From positions 1,324,501 to 1,388,500 of the forward strand of contig OW285194.1 of assembly GCA_935421135.1 (NCBI GenBank): a DNA stretch of 64,000 nucleotides, given 5' to 3'. The stretch's first letter is position 1, and each line of letters starts with the position of its first letter. Positions 1-12,756 of the stretch are shown here, one piece after another. The notes below the pieces were generated by a model, which made no database searches, had not been told where the DNA came from, and saw only the letters and a list, made by a program, of their open reading frames with translations. The position numbers and the translations under genes were made by a program. The DNA comes from Bugulina stolonifera (taxonomy: Eukaryota; Bryozoa; Gymnolaemata; Cheilostomatida; Bugulidae).

Positions 1-855
1 AAAAGCCTTGTAGCTTAGTTCTTATCTTTTTAATAAAAAAATGATGATGAGCTGTTTTATTTAATAACAAAATAATAGCTTCTATTTGCAAGCTAGAATA
101 AAATGTGAGTGGCTAGCACCAAAATAAGAAATAATAGCCTGGAATTTCTGGCTAAGATTTGCAGTGCATATAAATATTTGGAGGCTAAAAAGAAACGTAA
201 AGGTAGAGAAGATAACTCTAAACTATGAGAAAACGCAAATAAAACTGGTAATATTAGGCACAGTTGTTATAACATTTTAAAGTAATAGACAAAATTAGTA
301 AAGACAATAAATTTCTCCATTTTTACAAAAATTATACCCATATACATGTGCATTTTCTAAAATCATCATCGATTGTAAAATCGATTGAAGTACAATCATT
401 GATTTGGTAAAGTAACAATCGAATGCTTGTATTCTTTGGTTTAGTCAGCATAATCGAAAATCGGAAATCGAATGCAAAAGTAGATCAAAGTTCCCAACCC
501 TGCCATTAGCCTACATGTTGCGTGAGTGTCACTCTTGTATTATTATTAATATCATTCCCCTTTCGCTTTTGTTTACTGTTTCATTCTAGTCTAATAAAAA
601 GACTGCTATTGAAATATTAGGAAATAAATAAATAGCCTATCTATGACTACTCTTTGGCTTTCAACTATTTGTCCAAACTCACAATTTCAACAAAAACATT
701 GAAGATTGTCTTCTCTATTTATTTCCGAATAAGCCCCTTGAAAAGTTGCTGTATTTGTATTCTTGAGATCAGAAGGAAGCTCTGTGTGCTTAAGTCATAC
801 TTTTCTACATTTGCAGGTTTGTTCTAAAGAAATTTCACTGTTTTGGTATTTTCAG

Positions 856-959
856 GTGATCACCAAAGTTCAGCCTGTGCTCTCATTGAAGCACAAACCT
901 ACTATGACTGCATCATTTCTGTAGGAGATAAACCAGCACCCAAGGATGTGGAAATGTGA
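856..959 (+). CDS. Gene A, last exon of a secreted Cys-rich paralog (partial)
   Basis: This is the terminal exon of the first member of a four-gene cluster; its other exons lie upstream of the window. A TTTTCAG acceptor ends at 855. The exon enters in phase 1, as in the last exons of genes B, C and D, and runs 34 codons to TGA at 957-959. It carries the family signature C-x7-YY[ND]C (CALIEAQTYYDC). After the signature the tail is longer and more polar than in B and C, ending KDVEM. Function is unknown. The assignment rests on the shared signature, phase and position, so it is firm as a family member but says nothing about activity. Confidence 0.75.
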
Positions 960-1314
960 CAGCCACTAGCTGGTTTTCTTCTGTCACCTGTAGGCCTACA
1001 GTTTACGCTATGGACACTTGTAATATAAACAGTAAACTACTACTTATAATATTGTATACCTCATGCTACGTCATCCATGCTACGTCTTAGTAAGATATGT
1101 TTGTATTATGAGATACATTACAGAGTATAATATACAAAATAATGTAATATGAATTTAAAAGAGTTTTGGTATTATTAAACGTATTGATGCTTATTTTCCA
1201 CTTCAATAATGAGTCATTTTAAACCCAAATACATGACTATTCCCATTACTTACGTATATTGTAATGGTTTTTGGTTTCTGGTGCTGTCGTTCTAAGACGA
1301 CTCCCGAGTCGAAA

Positions 1315-2570
1315 ATGAAGTGCCTATGAGTGGTGCTAGGCCTTCTCATCACATGAAAGATTGATCGGAGTCAGTAGTCAAAGAACTACCAAAGACGACC
1401 CATGTGATCCCGAGTTATGCTTGTTTACTCTACTTAGAAAGAGAGTGATCCGACCTAGTAGGCAGTTCGTGTTGCAAGGTCGAGGACTTTAACAACTAGA
1501 ATGACCTATGTCAGGGCGTCACCTCGACCAACCCCGACAACAATATTATGAAGTTATGAATATTATAAAATACTTACCTTTGTTTTATAGATATAGGCCT
1601 TTAGTCTTACATACAATTAAATACACTTACCTCTCTTTAGAATGAACCTTCAATAATGATATGGAGTGGGTTAGTCAAGAGATCCGAGTAGTCAATGATT
1701 TATATCCTTATATAGTATATATATATATATATCCATATGAATAGAGTCAAAGTCTCGTCATAAAGTTTATTGTAGGTATCAATATTATAAGTCCAAAGAA
1801 TTAATCCAGAACCGTAAACCGAATCAAATTAATAGCAATAATTATAAAAATAGAGTAAAAGCATGATAGAATAATGAATACCAAAGTAATAGCTAAAAGT
1901 ATAAACTCATAGAACATAAACAATAGAAAACAGACTGATTCCAATTCTAGGCAAAATAATATATATATTCTACAAAATGTTACCACGCTGTCATTGGGAG
2001 CTCATTTCAATTTACATCAATTTAATTGGCTAGCTAAGGAAAAGACACTGCACATATGCACATATCATATTATGTCATTTTGTCCATTATATTGTGATAT
2101 AACATATACTATTAATTATAGCTGTTGATTATATGTCATCCTTCATGGTTGATTGAGTATACAGGTTTGTTCTATAGTTTATAATTGGTCGTTCTTACAC
2201 CTATCTACGAAGTGAAAGTCTCTGTATATAAGTATAGATGTGTCTTTATTGAGATCCAAGCAAGAGCTGAGACAACAAACATAAAACCAATGCTTTTTAT
2301 ATAGTAATAGAACTTCCGGAGAAAGTTCCGGTGAAAAGGCCAACGTAGCGTCGGGAAAAGACGACGTAGGGTCGTCCGAAAAATGCGCAACAATATGGCG
2401 ATCGGAAGCCCGATGGCCGACCCAAAATGAGTCGGGTTATTTAAAAAGATGCTTAGAATCATCCAATTCATATGCAAAATGAATATCAAGTAATTCTGAG
2501 AGGTTGGGCCTCTTTACATGGGTATAAAAACAGTATAATGTCTTAGTAATGGCATATTCAAGTACATACA
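1315..2570 (-). repeat. LTR-like dispersed repeat, copy a (split)
   Basis: Two blocks, about 1315-1545 and 2190-2570, match a second copy at 7912-8400 in the same order. In this copy about 0.6 kb of unrelated sequence lies between them. Shared landmarks are the CTATGAGTGGTGCTAGGCC block, a TCTTTATTGAGATCCAAGC block (AATAAA on the minus strand), an ACTTCCGG block and CTCTTTACATGGGTA. The AATAAA placement suggests a solo LTR on the minus strand, but no TG...CA ends or target duplications were found, so the class is uncertain. Confidence 0.45.
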
Positions 2571-2915
2571 CAACATGACAAGGAATACAAGCAGGTATAC
2601 ATATGGGTACGCATATAATTAGTGTCAGGTGGTGGAGGAGAACTGTGCGTAACCATTACAATATAACTGAGTTTATCATACACCTTCATTCAAAGTTCAC
2701 ATAAATTATAGAAGTATTTGAGCCATCCTTCTAAATAAAATAAACAGAATTGCTGGTAGATCTAACCTCTGAATTGGAGCATTACGTAGTGTACAGCTCT
2801 GTTTGCTGTGGCTACTGGTTAGCGCAGACCTTACTACTATATTCTTGCAGTCAGTATCTACATGTAGTTCTGAAATTAACCAGGTTTAGTAGCCATGGTT
2901 ACAGGAAACTGGTCA

Positions 2916-3514
2916 TTACCTGTGCTGTAGTAACAGCTATCTTACCTGTGCTGTAGTAACAGCTATCTTACCTGTGCTGTAGTAACAGCTATCTTACCTG
3001 TGCTCTAGTAACAGCTATCTTACCTGTGCTGTAGTAACAGCTATCTTACCTGTGCTGTAGTAACAGCTATCTTTCCTGTGCTGTAGTAACAGCTATCTTA
3101 CCTGTGCTGTAGTAACAGCTATCTTACCTGTGCTGTAGTAACAGCTATCTTACCTGTGCTGTAGTAACAGCTATCTTACCTGTGCTGTAGTAACAGCTAT
3201 CTTTCCTGTGCTGTAGTAACAGCTATCCTTCCTGTGCTGTAGTAACAGCTATCTTACCTGTGCTGTAGTAACAGCTATCTTTCCTGTGCTGTAGTAACAG
3301 CTATCTTACCTGTGCTGTAGTAACAGCTATCTTACCTGTGCTGTAGTAACAGCTATCTTACCTGTGCTGTAGTAACAGCTATCTTACCTGTGCTGTAGTA
3401 ACAGCTATCTTTCCTGTGCTGTAGTAACAGCTATCCTTCCTGTGCTGTAGTAACAGCTATCTTTCCTGTGCTGTAGTAACAGCTATCTTTTCTGTGCTGT
3501 AGTAACAGTTATCT
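2916..3514. repeat. 26-bp minisatellite, about 23 copies
   Basis: Tandem copies of CTGTGCTGTAGTAACAGCTA plus TCTTAC, mostly differing only at the TTAC/TTTC/CTTC end of the unit. The variants do not occur in a strict order. The array lies between gene A and gene B with no recognised coding sequence next to it. Confidence 0.95.
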
Positions 3515-3743
3515 TGGGTTTCTGGAACCTGGGAGATTCAATATCTTTCTCAACATTCTCTGCAGCTGGAGTAAATCAGCATTTTATCTGTCAGACATGA
3601 ATTTAGTATTGTACATGTAAATACATCTACTGTTATTATAGCTACATGTACTGTTGCCAGCTTGCACTCTCTGTCTACAGTCAGACATTTACAATGTACA
3701 AGCATTTACTGACAACTGGAATGTGTGACTGTTCAAAAAGTGG

Positions 3744-4155
3744 ACAGCTCAACACCAGACAGTTCAACACCAGGCAGTTCAACACCAGGCAGTTCAACAC
3801 CAGACAGTTCAACACCAGACAGTTAAACACCAGACAGTTCAACACCAGACAGCTCAACACCAGACAGCTCAACACCAGGCAGTTCAACACCAGACAGTTC
3901 AACACCAGACAGCTCAACACCAGACAGCTCAACACCAGACAGTTCAACACCAGACAGTTTGAAACGCCTAACCCTAAACCCCAACCACCAGATTTTAACC
4001 AATTGCTATTGTTAATAGTACTATTTTATTAAATTAGTTAAATTGATTAACTCAAATTAATTATCGGTGAGTTTTGTTCTTCTAAATGTAATCCACACAG
4101 TTTCGAACTGTTTGGTTTAGAACTGTCAGGTTGTGAAACGCCCTGTTTCGAACTG
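3744..4155. mobile_element. MITE-like repeat carrying a 15-bp minisatellite
   Basis: The right part (3960-4155) matches 32416-32640: GAAACGCCTAACCC, then an AT-rich stretch, GTTCTTCTAAATGTAATC and GTTTCGAACTGTC. The ends are inverted (GACAGTTCGAAAC-like versus GTTTCGAACTGTC). In this copy the left end is expanded into about 14 copies of ACAGTTCAACACCAG (3744-3959). The array is open in frame as a QFNTR pentapeptide repeat, but this looks incidental because the unit length is a multiple of three and stops are absent on both strands. Confidence 0.6.
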
Positions 4156-4616
4156 TCTCTTTATACCTGACAATTGCCAGTGCATTAGCACCAACAATTC
4201 TAGTAAGATAATTTTCATGTACATAGTATAGTCTTTTGTCTGTGAAATGTGTCATTGTCCTTCATAATTATTATTCTAAAGCAGGCAGACAGAAATAAAT
4301 TACTATAATACTGTCAAAATGAATAACTACTTAGTATATCTACAAACTTACTAGTACTATAACCATAGCCTAAGAAGATAAATACATGCTATAAATGCAA
4401 TCTGTAATGCAACAATGACCTTGCTCAGGTACACCATTATTATACTAATAACTAGGTGCATTTAGCAGCCCATAGTACTAATAGTAACAGAATATAATCT
4501 GTTGTTGGTTTAACAGACAACCATCTGGGTTTAACCTAAACTCTATGTTAATTACAGAGTGTTGCATAACTGGATCTCATTGTAAACAATAAGATATGAT
4601 ATTGACTACCTCTGAG

Positions 4617-4624
4617 TATATAAG
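4617..4624 (+). promoter_or_regulatory. TATA box of gene B
   Basis: TATATAAG lies 89 bp before the gene B start codon. Gene D has an equally placed TATATAAG (12669-12676) followed by a similar AGAGYACAGAAA stretch, which suggests a shared core promoter. Confidence 0.55.
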
Positions 4625-4712
4625 CAGGTGCCTCAGATGGTAGAGCACAGAAATACTCCATCTCTCTAGGATACAACACTTGACTTAGTAGATCGTGTCA
4701 TCCACATTTAAA

Positions 4713-6723
4713 ATGAAATATTTAACTTTGTTTGGAGCTGTTCTGGGTAAGTAGATAGTAGGTTGAAAACTTCAATGACAGACTCGAACCATCTGAAGGA
4801 GATGATGTAGGATAAATATATCATGTTATAGGCATGTGGCAAGAGACGCCACATTTTACTCCAGTTATAAATATTTTAAATGATTTTATTTGTAGTAGTG
4901 GCAGCCACACTGTATGACTGCACACACGCAAGTCCGATTCCAGAAAGGAATTCTTTCTTAAACGATAATGTTACCATGAGAAGTTACTTGCTTTTCCACA
5001 ATATTCAATACTGGGTGGTAAGCACCAAGTTTCTCATCGCTTTTCACCGATTCTCACCAGTTCTGCATAGTAGCTAGCTCAATCACCGACCTCCATTTCT
5101 CTCTATCTTCCGTATTATTCTTTTACAAGTGCCACAATTTCATATATGCCTTGATCGTATCCAGCCATCTACATGTATGTTTTGGGCTCTCCTAATGTCT
5201 ACCCATGTACTCTTTGTGGTACTGTTATATGATTATATATTGTAGTCTAATGGGAATGGTGCTACTGTTCAACCTTGCTATAGAGAGCTTAATTATCTTT
5301 TAAAATTTTTTTAGTGTTTGAATAAAGTTCCTTCCTAAAACCACCTTCGAAACTGCTGCCTCTACTTTGAGCTTTCTAAATCCATGATTAATGTGCGGAT
5401 GGTTGTTAAAAGCAAGACAAAAGCCACTAATTGATAGACATATTATAGCACAGTCTGTTGGAAGTTATGTATATAACTGTTTGATAATTTCAGTTTAATA
5501 GTTGGCACAGCAGTTCTATATACACGTACATATTGAATTATGCACCATCTTATATTGAATTAATTTTCTATGTAAATAAGCATAGGCCTATACATGTAGG
5601 CTAATGGTGAATTCACTTTTAAAGTAACTATTCTGCTGTGAGATAGAGATAGATATTGATAGAATTACATGGTAATATGTATGAATACTCTTTGTAGGGA
5701 GAAATGACGTTTATGCAAAAACACAACTTACTTGAGCTGTGCCCAATGGATACCAGTCTATGTCCTGGTTTCTTACATGATGGAAAGGTAAAAGCTATAA
5801 TACATAATATGACAGTTGTAACCAGCAATATTCCTACCATGCTAATCGTCTTGCAGTACAGACTGTTAGTTCTGAACTATTTGCCTGAACGTTCCTGACA
5901 CCATTCACTTGAATCTGTACTCCACTACACTATTTTAGGCTGCTGAAACGCTAGCCAACCTTCAAAATAGGTTCAGTAACTGTTTAGACAGTGAAGACTT
6001 ACTTCTGGAGGGATTCAGAAGTAACTTTTTGGAGGCTAACGCTGAACTCATCTGTACCATTGCCAAAACAGAAAATGGAGAGTGTGATCCAGTAATAGAC
6101 CATCAACTAAAGAACAACCCTTATGGTGAACGCTGTCCAGGTAAGCTTGTTAATGTGTGTATTTACTTAGCCCTGTAATACTGCTGCAGGTATTATACAG
6201 TGTCCTTTCACTAACACTGTAGACTATATTTTATCAGAAAACATCCAGCAGACCTTACAACACCATAACTGTGGCTTTCCAAACAGGACTGTGCTATTAT
6301 AGGTCAGCCTATGTGTCTACGTACATTGTGAAATCTTTCCATGTAATGTAGGCCTACATGTACATGAATTTATTACTACGATGTACTTACGTATTACCCC
6401 AACTCATGTGATTTTCCGAAGTCAGTTGGCTGCTCACCTGTGGGGGCTGATTGGAAGTTGATTAGTTGTTTTCTGTTCCCTGTTGGGGTGGCTCTGCTGG
6501 TGGGGTGGCTCTGCCGTTGTGGTGGCTCTGCTGTTGGGGTGGCTCTGCTCTACGATCTACTTACAATACAAATACATGAAAAGTATACCTGGGTGATCTG
6601 TAATTATACCTTGACCTTGACTTTTCAGAGATCCGTGACAGAACCGCCTGTGATCTCATCTTCACAGCCAACTACTACAACTGCATTATTGAAGCAACTC
6701 AAAACCATAGAGTTCCCTTTTGA
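4713..6723 (+). CDS. Gene B, secreted Cys-rich protein (180 aa, five exons)
   Basis: Exons are 4713-4746, 4896-5017, 5698-5787, 5939-6140 and 6629-6723 (TGA), all with GT-AG ends and intron phases 1, 0, 0, 1. The start ATG opens a signal peptide (MKYLTLFGAVLVVAATLYDC). The mature part has eight conserved cysteines: C-x6-C in exon 3 (CPMDTSLC), an NC and an IC flanking RSNFLEAN in exon 4, two more at the end of exon 4 (ECD, RCP), and C-x7-YYNC in exon 5. The even count suggests four disulfides, but this is inferred. Exon 2 begins at a TAGTAG tandem acceptor. Intron 2 carries a retrotransposon fragment. I do not recognise the family; secretion is the only function I can support. Confidence 0.85.
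5038..5230 (-). pseudogene. Non-LTR retrotransposon C-terminal fragment in gene B intron 2
   Basis: Minus-strand translation gives RWLDTIKAYMKLWHL, a stop, then DREKWRSVIELATMQNW, resembling the C-terminal end of many RTE/LINE-type ORF2 proteins (RWxDxIKxD...DRxKWRSLI). It is a short, broken 3' remnant starting about 20 bp inside the intron. There is no catalytic domain here. Confidence 0.5.
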
Positions 6724-7435
6724 ACTGCACTCAAAGCCTCCTACATCCACTGCACAGGAATATGAAGAGCTATCAACCAACTGTCAACTGTTCAAACTAT
6801 CTTCATTCATATTATCGTGCAAACAGTCGTCTTATTCTTGTGCTAGATCGTAGAATTATCAACTCATACATGCACTTTGGCCCAAAAGACCAAAATGTTG
6901 GTTTGGAGAATTATTTGTACCTAAAGGTTGACAGCAGTAATAACCAAGAGAACAATAAATAATATACATTTTGCTGTTTCAAATCAAATAGACAAATACA
7001 CACAACTTTGCATTATGCGCTGCTTCTATCATTTCTGTAATAGCGATTTCACAAACAATAGGAAAACTAGAAATATCTTTGTTTATAATATTTTTGTATA
7101 TTTACATGACTGTATATGACAATATGCATGTAGATAGGCCTACATGTAATTTTCAAAATACGGGGAGCCCAGCAAGTACCAACTTCAACTAAACGCTCTG
7201 GAATTTACATACAAAGCAAGTAGTACTAAAACTAGTGAAGTAGCAGAGGTCACTAATAATGTACAGTTTTTCAGAGAGCTATATAACAATCTCAAGTCAG
7301 GTTCACCAATAGTAGCCTACTAGAAACATTGTTTACTTCATTCTTTTTAATTTAATAGGCCTACTAGTCTTATGATCAGCATCAGAAAAAATTGAAACAT
7401 TATCTACAACTCCATGAACAGCACTTGGCAGAACC

Positions 7436-7764
7436 CAGTGTTCGAAGTGGAAAAATTGAGGTGGGTACACGCTACATGCAATCTTACTGATTAGTAGTGT
7501 ATTGTATAGCTATTCACTTAATCTTATGGTAACTAAGAAATTAGTGAATTACTAAAATGAAAATAAGTTACACTCTGATGAGAATTGAAGTCAAGACCTT
7601 ATGGATGAGTGTCATGCACTCCACCACTACGCTGTCAGGTCCACAGCAACTGTGTGGGGAAAACTAGCTATTAAAATGAGGGTACACGCCTGCTGGCCGT
7701 ATAACCACCAAAATTGGGGTGGGTACACACCGTATACTCCCGTATAACCACTCTTCGAACACTG
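7436..7764. mobile_element. hAT-type MITE, copy 1
   Basis: This is a 329-bp element with terminal inverted repeats CAGTGTTCGAA...TTCGAACACTG and a perfect 8-bp target duplication GCAGAACC (7428-7435 and 7765-7772). A second copy lies at 16889-17224 with its own perfect 8-bp duplication. Eight-base duplications are the hallmark of hAT transposases. The element has no coding capacity. Confidence 0.9.
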
Positions 7765-7911
7765 GCAGAACCTAATAGAGCAGTACAGTGGGCAAAAGAA
7801 TAATCACATACAGAAATAATTGTTAAATCCCTTATCACAGTAATATGTAGCTCTGTATCATAAAGTTGTAGTTTTTGTGTTGTTTGTGTATGTTGTCTGG
7901 GAAGAGGTGAA

Positions 7912-8400
7912 GAACCTATGAATGGTGCTAGGCCTCCGTCATTAAATAAAAGATCGACAGGTACTAGTAGTCCAATGACTAACCAAGACGACCCATGTGG
8001 TCCTGAGTTAATGCTATCTTGCTATACTGAGAAAGAGTATGTTCAATCCTGGGAGGCAGTTCGGGCATCAAGGGTCGGGACCTTGTCAGCTGGAACGACC
8101 TATACTATGGGAGAAGACTCTGTATAGGTAGTATACATTTAGAAGTGTCTTTATTGAGATCCAAGCATCAACTGAGACCATGATAGTAAAAACAATGCAC
8201 TTTATATAGTATTGAGACTTCCGGTAGAAAGGCCGACGTAGTGTCAAGATGGCTGCCAGAGGCTCGAGGCCGACCCAAAATAGGTAGGGTTAACAAAAGA
8301 TTCATGTGCAAACTGAATTATAGCTAATTTTGAGAGGTCGACGCTCTTTACATGGGTAGAAAAGGGGTATAATTGCTCAGTAATGCATTCAACAATTGTA
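7912..8400 (-). repeat. LTR-like dispersed repeat, copy b (compact)
   Basis: Matches copy a (1315-2570) but without the 0.6 kb between its two blocks. It contains the GTGCTAGGCC block, AATAAA on the minus strand near 8149, an ACTTCCGG block and CTCTTTACATGGGTA. It may be a solo LTR; the ends are not resolved. Confidence 0.45.
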
Positions 8401-9205
8401 TTAACGATATGTTTTTGCACAAGCTAGTCAATATACATAATTTAGGTATAAATCGTTCATAGTGTCCGATAAAATTCCTTCTGGAGGGTGGGCCGAGTCG
8501 CCCTGACCATTTCAATAGCACAAGCCATGTAGTCCAGCTGTTAGAGCATGGAACCTCTTACAAGCAGTGAATCCATGTAAAGACCATCAGTGAACTGGCT
8601 TACCTTAATTTATACTATATTTGACTATTTGAGTGTAATAGGATGTTAGTGCAATAAAGTAGGCTACAACTTAAAACATATTGACCAGATGCTTGCGCAT
8701 AGATACAATAATATAGCCATCCATACACTGAATAGCATGGAAATACTCAAGTCATGATATGCTGACATACGACCCATCATGGCTACATGTGAATGAAGTT
8801 TACAATACTAGTCTATAGTAATAGTTCTGATTGTACGTTATATTCATTATTACATAATCAGCAGTCAGTAAACCACAGTGATGGTTCACTAAAACTGTTA
8901 TTAACTATAATAACTATAATTATGTTATACCATCTATATTATTTATTATACATTGTATAATAATAGTCTATAAATTATTATCCCAAGCTATTTCATTATT
9001 CCACAGCTCTTCAACTAACAATTACTTTAGTCTCTTCAGATTAGAGGTCTAGTAATCACTAGTATGTCTAATGCCTCCACAATCATTACACATGACTATG
9101 TGCCTCTGCATATCTACTGGAATACATCATAGTATACAAACTGTATGTACACCCTAGTAACAGAGTATTGAGAGCTGGGATCACAAGATCACTTGGTAAC
9201 TGAAA

Positions 9206-10759
9206 ATGGACTTTCTGGCTCAGAAAGTAATTTTATTGGGTATGTAGAAGATATTTTATTACTAGACCAATATTATGTTTAGCATAAACAATTTAGTTGC
9301 AGATAGAGGTTGGCATGCCATTTGTACAACTGTGCATAGCAATTAATACATTATTTGTTTGCAGCCGTGATAGCCATGCTCTATGGTTGTATACATGCAA
9401 GTTATAGTTATCTACCAGATAAACCTCCTTTCATAAACCGAGAAATCACCAGGAAAGCTTACCTGCTGTTTTATAACATAAACACTTGGTTGGTAAGCGA
9501 TGTTAACTATATTATTAGCTGATGTGGTATGGTATTAGTAACATGAAACTATGCTATGATTCAAGATTAAATATATAATTATGTACATGCACATGATGCA
9601 TAGTTTATTGTCTTCTATTTAGACAAATCTTGCACCAGAAGAACGCCAGAGCTTGCTCAACCGGTGTCCAATGAACCAAAGTTTCTGTCCAGAGTTTTTA
9701 AACAAAGGGAAGGCCCCTGTAAGTTGTAGCTTTCACTACTTTTCTTACAGAATATTGTAATAATTTTACGAGGATCACCTGAACCCATCCTTATCCATCA
9801 GCATTTCTTTGAGTTCTCATGCTATGACAGTCCTTGACAATGAATTGTATTACAAGAAAAAATGAAATCTTATTATTAGCTGTGACACAACTAGCTGTGT
9901 AATGCAGTCAAGCATGGGTATGTGAACTGGGAGTTACTTGTGAACATTTGTCAAACATGCATATTCTGACTCGAATCAAAACTCTGTATCTGTATGCATC
10001 GTAGGCAGCTGGGACACTGATTTGGCTCCACACCGAATTCAGAAACTGTTTGGAAGAACGAAACCTGCTTGAACCTGGATTCAGGAATAACTTCTTGGAG
10101 GCAAATGCTGATATGATTTGTACCGTCGGCACAATAAATAACATCTGTGACCCTGAGCTCGAGATTAGACTGAGCTACGATTATTATGAAGGGCGATGCC
10201 CAGGTGGGTGTTTCCTGATATTTAGATTGATCAACTAACTGCTACAATTCACCAATGAGCCTCATTAAGAGTTACTGAATTTACTTTTCAGTGACTTGTA
10301 GCAGAATTGTGTAGACTTTAGGGTCACAGCGTCAAGTCTTGCACATTCTGTCATGGAAAGTGATTTTTCTCTCGCTCTGTTGCTACCCTCGTGCTTTAGC
10401 ATATGAGGTAGCTAAGTACATAACAGTAACATTATATGTAGTTTATGTTTGAAGCATGGAAACTAATCAGTGTTGGGATTCCTGTCTTGAAACAAATTTT
10501 TTAATTTTACTTAAACTCCAAAAGAACATACATCACTGTTGATGTAATGTGTGGGAACGTTGGACTCTTGTGAGTATGATGTATGATACTATATTGTCAC
10601 AGGAAACTTGTTTCTCCATGTGGAATGTTCTGCGCGTAGTAAAATGTTGTTTATTCTATTTCAGGTTTATATGAAGATGCAGCATGTCCTCTCATTGCTA
10701 CAGCCAACTATTACAACTGTATAATAGTAGAATCTCACAGAATTGACATCCAGTTGTGA
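9206..10759 (+). CDS. Gene C, secreted Cys-rich protein (183 aa, five exons)
   Basis: Exons are 9206-9239, 9365-9492, 9623-9718, 10005-10203 and 10665-10759 (TGA), with phases 1, 0, 0, 1 as in gene B. The start ATG opens a hydrophobic leader (MDFLAQKVILLAVIAMLYGC). All eight family cysteines are present: C-x6-C in exon 3 (CPMNQSFC), NC and IC flanking RNNFLEAN, ICD and RCP in exon 4, and C-x7-YYNC in exon 5. It is the closest relative of gene B in the window; exon 4 is nearly colinear (GFR-[SN]-NFLEANA). No TATA box is evident upstream, unlike B and D. The family is unrecognised and the protein is predicted to be secreted. Confidence 0.87.
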
Positions 10760-10772
10760 ATTCTACCTACAT

Positions 10773-10976
10773 GTAGATGTTCACACACTTTCACAGCTAC
10801 AGTAGATGTTCACACACTTTCACAGCTACAGTAGATATCCACACACTTTTACAGCTACAGTAGATGTTCACACACTTTTACAGCTACAGTAGATGTTCAC
10901 ACGCTTTTACAGCTACAGTAGATGTTCACACACTTTCACAGCTACAGTAGATATCCACACACTTTCACAGCTACAG
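10773..10976. repeat. 29-bp minisatellite just after the gene C stop codon
   Basis: About seven copies of AGATGTTCACACACTTTCAC plus AGCTACAGT, with TTTTAC and ATATCC variants. It begins 13 bp after the gene C stop codon, so it should lie in the 3' UTR. Confidence 0.92.
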
Positions 10977-12668
10977 GAAATGAATAATCTCTTCTTCCAA
11001 CTCTGACATTCTGTGATCATGTGATTTCAAGTTTAAAGTACAATTAGTATTTCTAACTTCCATACATTTAGAAACGAAGTATTATATTTTTGTTGTAAAT
11101 TTGGAGCAACATATTAATCTTTGTTAGGGATTCTGCTGTATTTGCCGTGTAGAACATAATTTAGTTGAACCATAATCTGCAAGATTTACCTTTAATATCC
11201 ACACATGGGTGTGATTTCAGTCTTTTACAGTAATCATCTGCACAAAATAAATTTCCCTTTATAGAGCAATAGTCGAAGGAGTTTTCTTCATTTATGAATA
11301 TGAAATATGAACCATTGAGTTAGCAGTGCTAGATTACCATGGTGATGGTTTAGCCACTCATCATATGTTTGAGCACTGTGAATATAATCTATGTATTTTA
11401 AGGAACTACACATGTTTCAGAGTAGCATTATGTTCATATAAATGGTGTACTAGTGCATTGCCATTCCTAGTTTACAAACATTGACAGCATTCAGTAGTAG
11501 TCTACATGTACATAATGTTATGTAGTAATTTAGATTTGATATAGAATGCTATACCATAAAGTACCATGAAATATATGTATATCATAATTTACTATATACA
11601 TTGTAGAATAGCATTGCAGGCCTAACTTATAGTGTATTTTGACTACAAATATACATTGAACAATGATTTTTATATATTAAAACACTAGACGGAATATTCA
11701 TAGTGCTGGCCAGTTTCACCAAACAAATATATACCAAACACCAACACACTGAAATACTATTCAATCATGATAATAATACTCTGTTCCCAGCACAAGTTTC
11801 AGGCAGTGGGCTCTATTTGCTTGATCCAACATATCTGTAGATTTTACTTGCAAACTGCACAAACAGTATTAGAATTTAAGGGGTTTGGCCATTTTTTTAT
11901 ATATATATATATAAGTAAGGGACTGGTATTTTCATGGATTGGAAACAAGTCTCTGACTGCTCAACAATAAATTCCTTGCTAAAAACACATCATACATGTA
12001 AGTGTTAGAATTATATTAACCATATATGGCCACTATACATACAAACTGGGGTTCACAGTCCACGGTCATGAATATTATTCTAAGAATAAACATGTTTAAA
12101 CAATAGCAGCAGTAAAACAGACTTAGATTTTTCTTCCAGTGTTACCAGAGTTATAAGAGTAGATTGTGGGGTCTTGTATAACATGTAAATCAACTATTCA
12201 TAACAGAAGTTAATCTTGATAGGTACATGTACTTTATGTAAGTGGAGAGCTCAGAACTCAGCATAACATTGTCTGTTGTAATTATGCAGTGTAATACCTT
12301 TCAGTTTATACAAGGTACATGTAATTACATGTATTTATTGACACTTGTAATTAAATGTATCAGCTGAAAAGTATATGTTTATTGACACTTTGGATTGCAC
12401 CAGCATAATGTCTATCTGGTTCCTTGGAACCATAAGACAGACATTATCCAAACATAGCAGAGAATAAAGATAGAAGATGTCTCTCATCTCTCATTATACT
12501 CTGCTGTGTTTATTGTAAGGATAACAATCCTGCATCTATATTTCTATACAGATAAACTCTAGTATCTTTGTTACTGTTTTACTATAATTATGTCATTATA
12601 TATAATTAGCTACACTTTTATGGGGTTTACTCTGTACTTTAGCAGAATCACACCTAACCACTATCTGG
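10977..12668. other. Intergenic region between genes C and D, no gene seen
   Basis: AT-rich sequence with many stops in all frames. A segment near 11870-11990 (GGGGTTTGGCCATTTTT and the CAAGTCTCTGACTGC stretch) resembles sequence at 17290-17385, suggesting one more low-copy dispersed repeat. Nothing else could be assigned. Confidence 0.5.
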
Positions 12669-12676
12669 GTATATAA
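12669..12676 (+). promoter_or_regulatory. TATA box of gene D
   Basis: TATATAAG lies 81 bp before the gene D start codon, matching the arrangement upstream of gene B. Confidence 0.55.
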
Positions 12677-12756
12677 GGAGCTTTATCTCTGTGTAGAGTA
12701 CAGAAACCCACCAACAATCTGAGCTGTAAGACTGTTTAATTAAATTTATCACTAAA

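Noticed and set aside
2916..3514. Possible CRISPR-like array
   Set aside because: The copies are directly adjacent with no unique spacers, and the context is a eukaryotic nuclear genome.
3646..4032. 128-codon frame with a QFNTR pentapeptide repeat
   Set aside because: It lies in a 15-bp minisatellite that is open on both strands. The open frame follows from the unit length and base composition; there is no splice or promoter support.
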